Shown here piece after piece: positions 18,249 through 25,316 of a stretch of DNA of 64,000 bases (positions within the stretch are counted from its first letter, which is position 1; every line of letters begins with the position of its first letter). The stretch covers positions 186,001 to 250,000 of the forward strand of contig CAWKGA010000003.1 in the NCBI GenBank assembly GCA_963849095.1, written 5' to 3'. Under the pieces are notes generated by a model, which saw only the letters and a program-made list of their open reading frames with translations, made no database searches and had not been told where the DNA came from. The position numbers and the translations under genes are program-made. The stretch comes from JASHUC01 sp963849095 (GTDB lineage Bacteria > Pseudomonadota > Gammaproteobacteria > Steroidobacterales > Steroidobacteraceae).

Positions 18249-18494
18249 CACCGCGGCAGCGCGCGAGTGGGCGCCGCGCTGTGCGTGGGGATTGCGAAGA
18301 ACCATCCCTTCAATGACGGAAACGAGCGTACCGCGCTCCTGGTGACTCGCGCGTTTCCATATCTGAACGGACGAGAACTCGAACCGTCGCAGGCCGATGA
18401 GGTCGTCGCGCTTGTAGCAGTGGCCGACGGTTCGCTGACCGAGCGAGATCTCGCTTTCTGGCTGGAGCGGAATTCGCGACGGCGCACCGACTGA
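18249..18494 (+). pseudogene. Doc/Fic toxin remnant (C-terminal half)
   Basis: The frame carries a Fic-motif core HPFNDGNERTALL and a typical Doc C-terminus (LNGRELEPSQADEVVALV... LAFWLERNS). A TAG stop sits in frame at 18246 and the N-terminal half of the roughly 125-residue toxin is absent. There is no Phd-type antitoxin upstream, where the regulator gene ends 28 bases before. The canonical basic or Gly residue after DGN is Glu here. I read this as a decayed Doc gene, not an active toxin. Confidence 0.72.
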
Positions 18495-18496
18495 AG

Positions 18497-18519
18497 TGGG
18501 TAGCGGGGGGCGGGATTTG
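18497..18519. repeat. Degenerate copy of the tRNA-Met 3'-end attachment sequence
   Basis: Two bases after the Doc remnant the sequence GGTAGCGGGGGGCGGGATTTG matches the antisense of the tRNA-Met 3' end (41511-41530) except for one extra G and one substitution. It is in the same orientation as the two exact prophage boundaries, and probably an old att remnant. Confidence 0.5.
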
Positions 18520-18589
18520 CGCTGTGCCTGCGCCCGTGAGACTGGTCCTGCCGCTGCGGTGCGACCGTAAGCCTTGAGGACGGCGCGGC

Positions 18590-19169
18590 TCAGGCTTTGC
18601 GCCTGCGTCGCGCGAGTCCAATACCAGCGATTCCGAGGCTCAAGAGGCCCAGCGTCGTCGGCTCGGGGACGGCGGAGTTGATCGTCACCGTGCCAATAAT
18701 CGAGTCCAGTCCGCCGCCGGGCGGAATCCACAGCAGGTCTCCGCACGTTACATCCGTCGAAGCGCAGTCGGATGTACTGAAACCGAGTGCCGTCAATTCC
18801 GGTCCCGTCATCCCGATAACGTACGTCGTGTAGTTGTCAGTGGCGGAGTAGCAGTAGTCCTGTAACGCCCCCGGATGTAAAGAAGTAGTTGACGCCACCG
18901 TATGTGTGGTTGTCTGGCACCGTGTCATATGGCAATCCGAGCATGAAGGTCGCGTTCGCGTTCACGCCATCAATCGTGATCGAGTCGATGATGACTGAAG
19001 TCGCAGGCGTGAACGACGCGTTATCCTGCACACCGAGGAACTCGCCGGTAACGGTGGTGTTAGCCGACCCGTCCTGAGTGATCGTGAATCCCACATTGAC
19101 CTCGTCGGCCTGCGCGGCTCCAGTGGCTAGGAGCACGGTCAGAGCCCGCAGCGCAGTCAGTGCCTTCAT
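18590..19169 (-). pseudogene. PEP-CTERM exported protein, frameshifted
   Basis: The N-terminal frame starts at ATG 19169 behind GGGAGGA, with signal peptide MKALTALRALTVLLATGAAQA and a beta-rich segment, then stops near 18837 after GGVTGLLLL. The next frame continues the protein (LQDYCYSATDNYTTYVIGM) and ends with a PEP-CTERM sorting signal: VPEP, a hydrophobic helix and a RRRRK tail. Removing one G from the run of five (18868-18872) joins the two frames without loss. The intact product would be about 192 residues, exported and processed by exosortase. It is either a real frameshift or a homopolymer sequencing error. Confidence 0.75.
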
Positions 19170-19205
19170 TGATGCCATTCCTCCCGTTATCTTTGGTACT
19201 TGATG

Positions 19206-19223
19206 CCAAGGGGTTCCCCTTGG
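19206..19223. promoter_or_regulatory. Palindrome upstream of PEP-CTERM gene
   Basis: CCAAGGGGTTCCCCTTGG is a perfect 8-bp inverted repeat with a 2-base centre, 37 bases upstream of the ATG at 19169. It could be an operator. Confidence 0.35.
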
Positions 19224-19695
19224 TGCGCCGGGCCACAGCGAGTGTAAATCATCAACCGTTCCAGTCGCATGAATGCTTGGCGAACCAATAATTTAGACAG
19301 ACCCGGCCGATCGGGCGGATGCGAATGTGAGGAATCCAACGTGGCCAGCGCCGGAGCACGGCAAGCGCGGTGGCCATCGTATCGTCTGCCCCCCGCCGAT
19401 CAGATGCTGAAACGGCCGAGCGCGTGAAGCATTGGCTGGCGGCGGGCCATCCGGAGCCCAAAAAGCACAGTTGATCGATGTTCATCGAGTTCCTGCGGGG
19501 TCTGGTTTCTGCAGTGCGGTCTCACCTACGATCCTCACGTCGCAGGCGCCTTCGCCGAGAGCAAGCTCCTCGCGCGACTTCCTGAGTGAGCGCGCGCTGT
19601 TCCGTTCCGTCAGATCGGGAGCAGAGTGAGGACCGAAAAGCGCTGCGCCAGGCAGCGCAGCGCGTCGATCACCTGCCCGCGGTCGGGTCGAACCG
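19224..19695. other. No convincing gene
   Basis: Small overlapping frames on both strands (minus 19252-19485, minus 19482-19724) lack start signals and recognisable motifs. The segment lies between two damaged PEP-CTERM genes. Confidence 0.4.
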
Positions 19696-20911
19696 CTAGC
19701 GGCTCCACGGAGACATCGTCTCACTCCAGAGTGCGGATCGCTTCCGTCCTCGCCGCAGGACTACGCCCAAGCCAAAGAGTCCCGTCGCCGCCAGAACCAG
19801 CGTTCCCGGCTCCGGAACCGCAGTCGCGGAGCTGGCCGCGGCAATCTCGAGAGTCAGGCTGTCCGGCCCAACCACATCCGTGCAGCTTTCGTCCGCGGGG
19901 CACGTCCAGTTGGTGAAGTTCATGTCGCTGCAGGCCCCGGACAGCCCACCGAACAGCAAGAACGTGAAGTCATCTCCCGCGCCGGGCGTGAATCCGCTCA
20001 CCGCGGAAAAATCAACGACGCCGCTCAGCTCCGCAAGGCCGCTCACATCCAGGACGCTGAAGTCCCCCGCGCCGGTTCCGCCCCGGTCGATGGTCAGCGT
20101 TCCAGGATCGATCCCCCCAGTCTGCGTATAGCTTCCATGGATCGTGAGAGTGCCCGGAGCATCGTCTCCCGGCTGAACGTCGCCGTCACTGTTGATGATG
20201 CTCGTATTGATCGTGCCGGTCCCGGAAAGAATGCCACCGTTCATCTGCATGGTTCGCGCTGAATCCACCGCGCCGTCGACGATCATCTGTCCACCCGGCA
20301 ACCAATCGAAAGTGCTGCCTGCAAAGTTGTCCAATGTCCCACCAACCTGAATGTCCAATATTCCCGGACCCTCGAGGTCGATCGGGCCACGGTTGGCGAA
20401 ACTGCCGCCGCTGGCGACCACGCCGTTGTCGGAAATCCCGCCGCTGTTCTGCAGCGTACCGTTGTTGATGATGAACGCGGGCACGAATGTGCCCAGGTTG
20501 GTGAGCGTGCCGCCCGAGTTGTTGTACAGCGTGCCGAAGTCCACGTTCGTGAATGTCGCACCCACGTAGTTGGTGAGCGTGCCGGCGTTGTTGATCGTCC
20601 CCCCGTAGTTGTTGAAATTGCCGGTATTATTTATGGTGCCGAGGAAATTAGTGAGCGTGCCGTTGTTATTGAAGGTGCTCGTGGGGGTGATCGTGCCAGA
20701 GTTATTGAGCGTACTGTAGTTGTCGACCTCACCGAAGTTGAAGAGCACGGAGCCCGCGTCGTTGTTCACCGTGCTGACGTAGGTCGTGCCGATACCGTTC
20801 GCGATCACCCCGTTCGCATAGACTTCGATCGTGCCGGCGTTGGTGATCGTGGCGCTCACACCGAGCGCGCTAACGTTACTGACATAGCCGGCAGCGTCGG
20901 ATGGCGATTCC
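19696..20911 (-). pseudogene. PEP-CTERM repeat protein, 5' end lost
   Basis: About 400 residues of exported beta-solenoid-like protein with many short Asn/Gly/Thr repeats (for example NNTGNFNNYGGTINNAGTLTN, VDNYSTLNNSGTI). They are followed by a globular region with a Cys pair near NWTCPADESC and a C-terminal VPEP, hydrophobic helix and RRGRKR tail. The open frame continues beyond 20911, but those codons are antisense to a VapC remnant and have no signal peptide, so the true N-terminus is missing. Likely substrate of the exosortase system before truncation. Confidence 0.72.
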
Positions 20912-21034
20912 GGATCATTCGAACGGTTGGACCTGACCCCGTCAGTGCACCGTGAGGTGGTGCGCTTGCTGCTCGGGACTGACGCGCTGCCGCTGCGCAC
21001 GCTCGATGCGCTGCATATCGCTCTCGCGCTGTCC
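20912..21034 (+). pseudogene. VapC (PIN-domain) toxin remnant
   Basis: 41 codons encode a piece matching residues 94-134 of the intact VapC at 23347 at 31 of 41 positions, including LDLTPSVHRE and LPLRTLDALHIALALS with the PIN Asp. The matching ends abruptly on both sides. It abuts the point where the PEP-CTERM repeat gene on the other strand loses its 5' end. Confidence 0.78.
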
Positions 21035-21091
21035 CCAACTGAAAGCCGGCTCGACGCCGCACGAGAGGACCGCCGCGACGCGGCCTTTCTC

Positions 21092-21131
21092 GTTTCAGAC
21101 ACGTTTCAGAAGCGTTTCAGGCGCGCTTCAA
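21092..21131 (+). promoter_or_regulatory. 11-bp direct-repeat array C (upstream of small secreted peptide)
   Basis: Plus-strand heptamers GTTTCAG (21092), GTTTCAG (21103), GTTTCAG (21114) and GCTTCAA (21125) start exactly 11 bases apart. In the opposite sense they read TTGAAGC then three CTGAAAC, with the core CGGGGTCTTGAA as in arrays A and B. The proximal end is 76 bases from the GTG at 21207. Confidence 0.62.
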
Positions 21132-21206
21132 GACCCCGCTGCGCCCATGCGGGAGACTGGCCCCCAGCCGATGTAGCCGCAACTTCACACACGTGAGGAG
21201 AGAACC

Positions 21207-21398
21207 GTGTCAATCGCAAAGAAATCGATTATCGCTCTGGCCGCCGTGCTCATTACCAGCGGATTCTTGGCGCCGGGCTTCGCGTGGGCCGACCAGGCAT
21301 CACAGAAAGCAGCGTCGACTACGAAGGCACAGTCGACGACGACGCCACCGCCCATTAAATTCGTTACGTTCACGCTGACTCAGGCGCTCATCCCGTAG
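21207..21398 (+). CDS. Small secreted peptide (63 aa)
   Basis: GTG start at 21207 with GAGGAG seven bases upstream. Residues 1-28 form a signal peptide (MSIAKKSIIALAAVLITSGF... cleavage after AWA). The mature part is only about 35 residues, Thr/Ser/Lys-rich then PPPIKFVTFTLTQALIP. No family recognised. It carries the same type of upstream 11-bp-repeat array as urcA and the DUF4242 gene, in the same relative orientation, which argues that it is a real, regulated gene. Confidence 0.65.
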   Translation: MSIAKKSIIALAAVLITSGFLAPGFAWADQASQKAASTTKAQSTTTPPPIKFVTFTLTQALIP

Positions 21399-21586
21399 TA
21401 CGGGACGCATAGGTGCCGTGCGGCCCACGAGGGTCGCACGGCGCTCGTGGCGCGTCGTTGAACGGCTGATATCGGGCGCGCTACGCGGCACGCTTGCTCG
21501 CTGGTTCGGTACGTCCCATACCTGACGATCCCCGGCACGGAACCGCACGAGCACGCCGGCCGCCGATGGGGGCGGCGTTTTCGTAT

Positions 21587-21642
21587 GCGAGCGCTGCGCC
21601 TCCTGAGAGCCTCCGGGCGCCGCGATCCGGTGGAGCGCTCGC
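21587..21642. repeat. Diverged copy of the prophage left-end sequence
   Basis: 28 bases here match 24578-24605 inside the prophage left end at 27 positions, and similarity continues more weakly to about 21642. It indicates a relic of a related element outside the present boundaries. The rest of 21400-21830 shows no gene. Confidence 0.5.
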
Positions 21643-21832
21643 AAGGGGGGGGTCGGGTAAGGCCTTGACGGCGCTTGGCGCGCAGGGGCGGGATTCAGCG
21701 TCGATTTGATGCGGATCCCGCGGCGGTCCGTCAGAGCATCCGAGTGAAGTAGCCGGGCCCGATTCGCTGCTTGTCTGCTCGCTCGGCCCCGCGAAAGATC
21801 GCGCCATGCTCGCCCTCGCCTACCCCCAAACG

Positions 21833-21860
21833 AAAACCCCGGCACGTGGCCGGGGCTTTG
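21833..21860 (-). terminator. Terminator of the intact PEP-CTERM gene
   Basis: Stem CCCCGGC/GCCGGGG with a 5-base loop, followed by TTTT on the minus strand, 22 bases after the stop at 21882. AAA on the other side lets it work in both directions. Confidence 0.75.
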
Positions 21861-21881
21861 TATGCGAATCGAGCGCACAGC

Positions 21882-22511
21882 TCAGGTTGCCTTGCGCCCC
21901 CTCATGAATCCGAGACCTGCAAGGCCGAGGACGAGCAGCGAGAAAGTAGCGGGTTCGGGGACGCCTGGCGTGGGAGGGGTCGCGGCGCCGGCGATAGCCT
22001 GAAAATATCCATCGGAACAACCGCCGTCGAAGACGAGCGTTCCGTCGGAGGTCGTAACCGGCGAGTACCCATCACCCCACTGGAGCAGGCACGCCTCGCC
22101 GTAGTCCGGTCCGTATGAAGTCGTGAGGTTATAGCCCGCAGTGACGGCGAAGGAATCGTACAAATCATCGCCGTCGTTGCCTGCGCGAGAAAACCCTACT
22201 TGGCCGTCGTCGGAAAACGCTCTCGTTCCCGACGTGAGGGAGTAGTCACCCACCCCTGCGATGCTGATGTCCGCCGTAGTGGCATCGATATACACGCAAG
22301 TCGGTGAAGATACCGGACAACCGGCAAGGCCGCTCGTATCCGAGTACTGTGTGATCGTGAACGCAGCGTCCGTGAAGCTCGTGTCGCCGATGGTGCCGCT
22401 GCCGCTACCCGTAAAGACAAACTCAATCGGACTGGCGAGCGCGTTGGCGGAAAGGGCAAGCCCCGCGACTAATCCAACGGTGATGCCGAAGCGAGCAAAC
22501 ATCTGTGACAT
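21882..22511 (-). CDS. PEP-CTERM exported protein (209 aa), intact
   Basis: ATG at 22511 with AAGGA upstream; signal peptide residues 1-26 (MSQMFARFGITVGLVAGLALS... ALA). The mature domain is beta-rich (FTGSGSGTIGDTSF, YSDTSGLAG) with several cysteines and ends in VPEP, a hydrophobic helix LLVLGLAGLGFM and RGRK. That is the PEP-CTERM sorting signal cleaved by exosortase in exopolysaccharide-producing Gram-negative bacteria. A strong sigma-54-type promoter lies 46 bases upstream, as known for PrsK/PrsR-controlled PEP-CTERM genes, and a terminator follows. Confidence 0.85.
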   Translation of the reverse strand: MSQMFARFGITVGLVAGLALSANALASPIEFVFTGSGSGTIGDTSFTDAAFTITQYSDTSGLAGCPVSSPTCVYIDATTADISIAGVGDYSLTSGTRAFSDDGQVGFSRAGNDGDDLYDSFAVTAGYNLTTSYGPDYGEACLLQWGDGYSPVTTSDGTLVFDGGCSDGYFQAIAGAATPPTPGVPEPATFSLLVLGLAGLGFMRGRKAT

Positions 22512-22556
22512 GACCGTCGTCCTTCTGTTTTTGTAATGGCTGCCGGGAGAGGACAC

Positions 22557-22573
22557 TGCAGAAAGCGTGCCAG
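22557..22573 (-). promoter_or_regulatory. Sigma-54 (RpoN) type promoter
   Basis: On the minus strand CTGGCACGCTTTCTGCA matches the -24/-12 consensus YTGGCACGRNNNTTGCW at all but two positions, with the correct 10-base spacing between the GG and GC. Transcription would start about 34 bases before the PEP-CTERM start codon. Confidence 0.68.
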
Positions 22574-22714
22574 TGTCGAGTTTCATTTCCCAACTCGCGG
22601 ATTTAACAGCGGTAATCTCGAACCTGAACAACGCCTGGTAGCGGCATCCAGTGGCTAGTGTAAGCGCATTCGACAGGGGACGACCGATGGCCCGTTGAGG
22701 CTCAGGACCGTGGG

Positions 22715-22990
22715 TTGGAGGCTACCGGCAGCGTTTCGAGCGGACGTATGACGATAGAACCACCGAAGCCGATGAGCGAGTGGCAGGCGAACCGCGACTA
22801 CCAGGGCTGGACATGGGGTGTCATCGATGTGCCCATCGAGCGATTCTTCGGTCCGGCCGAGAAGATCAACATCACCGTTCCCGGACGGTTACTCAAGCAG
22901 ATCGACGAGCACACGAAACGGCACGGGCAGACGCGCAGTGGGTTTCTGACCCAAGCTGCTCTGGATGCGATGCGTAAGGACCGCGTCTAG
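22715..22990 (+). pseudogene. HicB antitoxin, C-terminal half
   Basis: The frame shows the HicB C-terminal region: PMSEWQANRDYQGWTWGVIDV, a linker and the ribbon-helix-helix INITVPGRLLKQIDEHTKRHGQTRSGFL. The N-terminal partial-RNaseH-like domain that neutralises HicA (about 60 residues) is missing and no HicA gene is upstream. The first 15 residues are unrelated and the start is uncertain. It may still make a DNA-binding fragment, but I call it a truncated gene. Confidence 0.65.
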
Positions 22991-22992
22991 GT

Positions 22993-23005
22993 TGGTAACG
23001 GGGGC
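22993..23005. repeat. att-like sequence after HicB remnant (12 of 13)
   Basis: TGGTAACGGGGGC differs at one base from the 13-bp prophage boundary TGGTAGCGGGGGC, is in the same orientation and begins three bases after the HicB stop. Confidence 0.5.
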
Positions 23006-23132
23006 CCCAGTTGGCTTTCGAATAGCCTTGATTTTATTGATATTCCGTTGCGCTGACGGCAGGGCCCGCGCGACTTGTGATCCGAACACGGAAGCACTTG
23101 CAGATAAGTGCTACAAGTAGCACAATTTCACC

Positions 23133-23369
23133 ATGAAGACGGCCGGAATACGAGAGGCGCGACAGAATCTGTCGGCCTTGATTGCCGACGTACAGAACGG
23201 CCACGAAGTCACGATCACGGATCGCGGAAAGCCGGTCGCGCGGCTGGTGGCGCCGCGGCCCGTCGAGAGGGAGCCGTTCCAAGGACGCTCGATGTTTCGA
23301 CGCCGCATGCCGCGCCTCAGCAAGACACTCTCGGCAGCCGTAGTGGATGGCAGAGCCGACCGCAGCTGA
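23133..23369 (+). CDS. Phd/YefM-type antitoxin
   Basis: 78 residues with the Phd/YefM N-terminal fold (MKTAGIREARQNLSALIADVQNGHEVTITDRGKPVARLVAP), which binds the operator, and an Arg-rich C-terminal tail that would wrap the toxin. Its stop overlaps the VapC start by 23 bases, the usual translational coupling. Known members repress their own operon with the toxin. Confidence 0.88.
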   Translation: MKTAGIREARQNLSALIADVQNGHEVTITDRGKPVARLVAPRPVEREPFQGRSMFRRRMPRLSKTLSAAVVDGRADRS

Positions 23370-23832
23370 CGCTCCTGGGACGGAGGCCGCTGCGCCGGCG
23401 GATGAGGCTATTTATCTCGACTCCAGTGCGCTGGCGAAACTCTATTTGCCCGAACCCGAGAGCGAGCGTCTCGACGCATTCCTGACGGGCCGCCGCGGGC
23501 TAATGCTCTCCGAGCTCGCGATCACGGAGGTACTTTCCGCCGTCGCGCGGCGCAGGCGCGAGGGAGAGCTCGAGTCGAAAATCGCGCATGAAATTCGCGA
23601 TGCTCTGCTCGCAGACGCCGAATCCGGCTCATTTGATCGGCTCGACCTGAGCCCGGCAGTGCATCGGGAGGCGGAACGAGTGTTGCTCGGCTCCGATTCT
23701 CTCCCATTGGGCACTCTCGATGCGCTCCACGTCGCACTTGCGCTCTCCGGAGCGGCAACTCACGTCGTGACATTTGATCGCCGCATGCGGGAAGCGGCAG
23801 TACAGGCCGGTCTGCGTGTCATTGAGATATAG
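23347..23832 (+). CDS. vapC: VapC-like PIN-domain toxin
   Basis: 161 residues with the PIN acidic set: Asp25 (IYLDSSALAK), Glu61 (ELAITEV), Asp125 (TLDALH) and Asp144 (VTFDRRM). PIN toxins are Mg-dependent ribonucleases, often cutting tRNA or 23S rRNA. A 20-residue Ala/Pro-rich N-terminal extension arises from the overlap with the antitoxin; a later start is possible. The pair lies 42 bases outside the left boundary of the prophage. A homologous fragment lies at 20912-21034. Confidence 0.88.
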   Translation: MAEPTAADAPGTEAAAPADEAIYLDSSALAKLYLPEPESERLDAFLTGRRGLMLSELAITEVLSAVARRRREGELESKIAHEIRDALLADAESGSFDRLDLSPAVHREAERVLLGSDSLPLGTLDALHVALALSGAATHVVTFDRRMREAAVQAGLRVIEI

Positions 23833-23873
23833 CATTTCGCGCACGGGCCGACGTGCCGCCAAAGCGCGAAGAT

Positions 23874-23886
23874 TGGTAGCGGGGGC
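23874..23886. repeat. Left attachment site (13-bp direct repeat)
   Basis: TGGTAGCGGGGGC is identical to 41510-41522, the 3' terminus of tRNA-Met including CCA. The two copies bound the phage-derived segment. Confidence 0.75.
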
Positions 23887-24016
23887 GTGCAACTCTAATT
23901 TCCGGCGTCGCGTAAAGCTCGTCCGCGAGGCATCATAGCGCTGATTCAAAGCGCCGCCGCCGGGTGTTGACAGCACCCGACGACGGCTAACCACATCCAG
24001 CACGGGAGTGCCGAAT

Positions 24017-24289
24017 ATGGCTGCCATCGATTCTACCGCGCCCCCTGCGGCGCAACGTCCCCGCAATCCCGCCGATGCGCTCATCGGCATGGCCCTCTAC
24101 AACGGCTGGACCGTCGCCGAGCGTCGTCGCTGGCACGAGCTCGCCCGCAGCGCGGTCCCGGCCGACGCCGTGGAGGCCTGGAAGCGTGAGCAGCTCACGC
24201 GCCCCCTGCCGGGCTACTGCGGGGACTGCGGGGATAGGGGTCGCCCGGGCGGGGAGCCTTGCGCCTTCTGCGGCGCGGGTGCCCCGTGA
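24017..24289 (+). CDS. Small phage protein with zinc-ribbon-like C-terminus (90 aa)
   Basis: ATG at 24017 follows GGGAG. The helical N-terminal region (ALIGMALYNGWTVAERRRWHELARSAVPADAVEAWKRE) is followed by CGDCG...CAFCG, two CxxC pairs that probably bind zinc. Its stop overlaps the next start by 4 bases. Function unknown. Confidence 0.6.
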   Translation: MAAIDSTAPPAAQRPRNPADALIGMALYNGWTVAERRRWHELARSAVPADAVEAWKREQLTRPLPGYCGDCGDRGRPGGEPCAFCGAGAP

Positions 24290-24474
24290 ACGGACTCACC
24301 GCGGCCAGCTGGGACATGCTGGCGGGCACTCAGGCCGAGCTCTCCATCGCCGTCGCGTGGGCCATGACGAGGATCGCGCGCATCAACGACGAGCGCGTGG
24401 CTGAGCGGGAGGGCTCGAAGCTCTACCAGGCGCTCGATCGGGCGATCACGGCGATCGCCGAGGTGGCCCCATGA
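24286..24474 (+). CDS. Small phage protein (62 aa)
   Basis: GTG start overlaps the preceding stop (GTGA) and the product is one or two helices (SWDMLAGTQAELSIAVAWAMTRIARIN). Its own stop overlaps the next ATG (ATGA). No domain recognised; support comes from the tight chain of overlaps. Confidence 0.5.
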   Translation: MNGLTAASWDMLAGTQAELSIAVAWAMTRIARINDERVAEREGSKLYQALDRAITAIAEVAP

Positions 24475-24599
24475 ACGGCGATGAGGGCTGGCCCGCCCAC
24501 TTCGTGTTCGTCGAGGAGCCGCTCGAGGAGGCTGTCCCGGCGCTGATCGCCGCAGGGGTGTCCGTCTGCCAGCTGGCGCGAGCGCTGCGCCTCCTGTGA
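24471..24599 (+). CDS. Small phage protein (42 aa)
   Basis: ATG overlaps the previous stop (ATGA). The acidic peptide (MNGDEGWPAHFVFVEEPLEEAV... CQLARALRLL) has no recognised domain. It is third in a translationally coupled trio at the left end of the prophage. Confidence 0.45.
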   Translation: MNGDEGWPAHFVFVEEPLEEAVPALIAAGVSVCQLARALRLL

Positions 24600-24714
24600 G
24601 CCTCCCTGAGCGGCGATAACCGGGAGTGCTCGCGAGTACCGCTCCAAGCCGCTGAAGGCGCAGGGCGCGGCAGGGTGGCCGTGCCAAGGGCTGATGCGCC
24701 GGGCGGTGAGTGCG

Positions 24715-24897
24715 GGGTCGAAACGTCGAATTGAGCGGCAGCTTCGGCTACCGAGAGGTTAGCTCCCCGGGAGCCACCCTCATCAGGAAGTGCTGCTTTT
24801 TTCGAGGAATGCTGATTGCTTCCAACACGAAGCGTCGAAACGCGTGCAGCGGCAAGTGCCCTCTGTTCGGGAGTCAGATCACGCCGTTTCGAGGCTG
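24715..24897 (-). pseudogene. Fragment of a phage DNA-binding (HTH) protein
   Basis: Minus-strand translation includes SKRRDLTPEQRALAAARV and LSVAEAAAQFDVS, the start and the helix-turn-helix of a family common in phages and plasmids. It has no start or complete C-terminus, and the surrounding open frame is antisense to other sequence. It is probably a remnant. Confidence 0.5.
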
Positions 24898-25316
24898 AGC
24901 GCCGCGCTGCCCAGATCCGCATCCACGCGGAGATGAAGGGCGGAGAGCTGCTCAAGGCGACCGAGAAGGCGTCGGGGGGGCGGCCCACGAAAACCCCTCG
25001 TAGCGTGAAGGGGGTTTCCGCTCCTGCCAAAACCCTCAAACAGCTCGGCGTCAGCGAGACCCAATCCTCGCGCTGGGTGGCAGAAATCAAGCTCCGCGCC
25101 GTCGTGCGCATCGGGGAGCTGAGCGCGGGGCTGGAGACGGGGAAAGGAGCGGGTCGCGGCAAGGGGAAAGAACTTCCCACCGGTGGGAAGTTCAAAGCAG
25201 AGGTCCTCAAAACCGCCGGCATCAGCACCTCGGCGGCAAACCGCGCTCACGCTGCGGCTCGACGATCGCGCGTCAGGACCCAGTGCGCGATGAGCGCGGC
25301 CTCGGCACGGTTGTGA
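24816..25316 (+). CDS. Phage DNA-binding-like protein, possibly rearranged
   Basis: Family-like sequence begins near 24888: AERRAAQIRIHAEMKGGELLKA, a GRPTKT linker and TLKQLGVSETQSSRW. That pattern is shared by many phage HTH proteins (KAGELL ... LGISKTQSSRW). A second, weaker copy follows (EIKLRAVVRIGELS... KTAGISTSAANRA), so the gene may be an internal duplication or fusion. The first 24 residues are antisense to the HTH fragment above, so the true start is uncertain (ATG at 24933 is possible). The 3' end overlaps the ruvC fragment on the other strand. Confidence 0.45.
   Translation: MLPTRSVETRAAASALCSGVRSRRFEAERRAAQIRIHAEMKGGELLKATEKASGGRPTKTPRSVKGVSAPAKTLKQLGVSETQSSRWVAEIKLRAVVRIGELSAGLETGKGAGRGKGKELPTGGKFKAEVLKTAGISTSAANRAHAAARRSRVRTQCAMSAASARL

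Noticed and set aside
24446..25228. 260-residue minus-strand frame as one gene
   Set aside because: Only 24715-24897 looks like a real protein fragment; the rest is antisense to small plus-strand genes.
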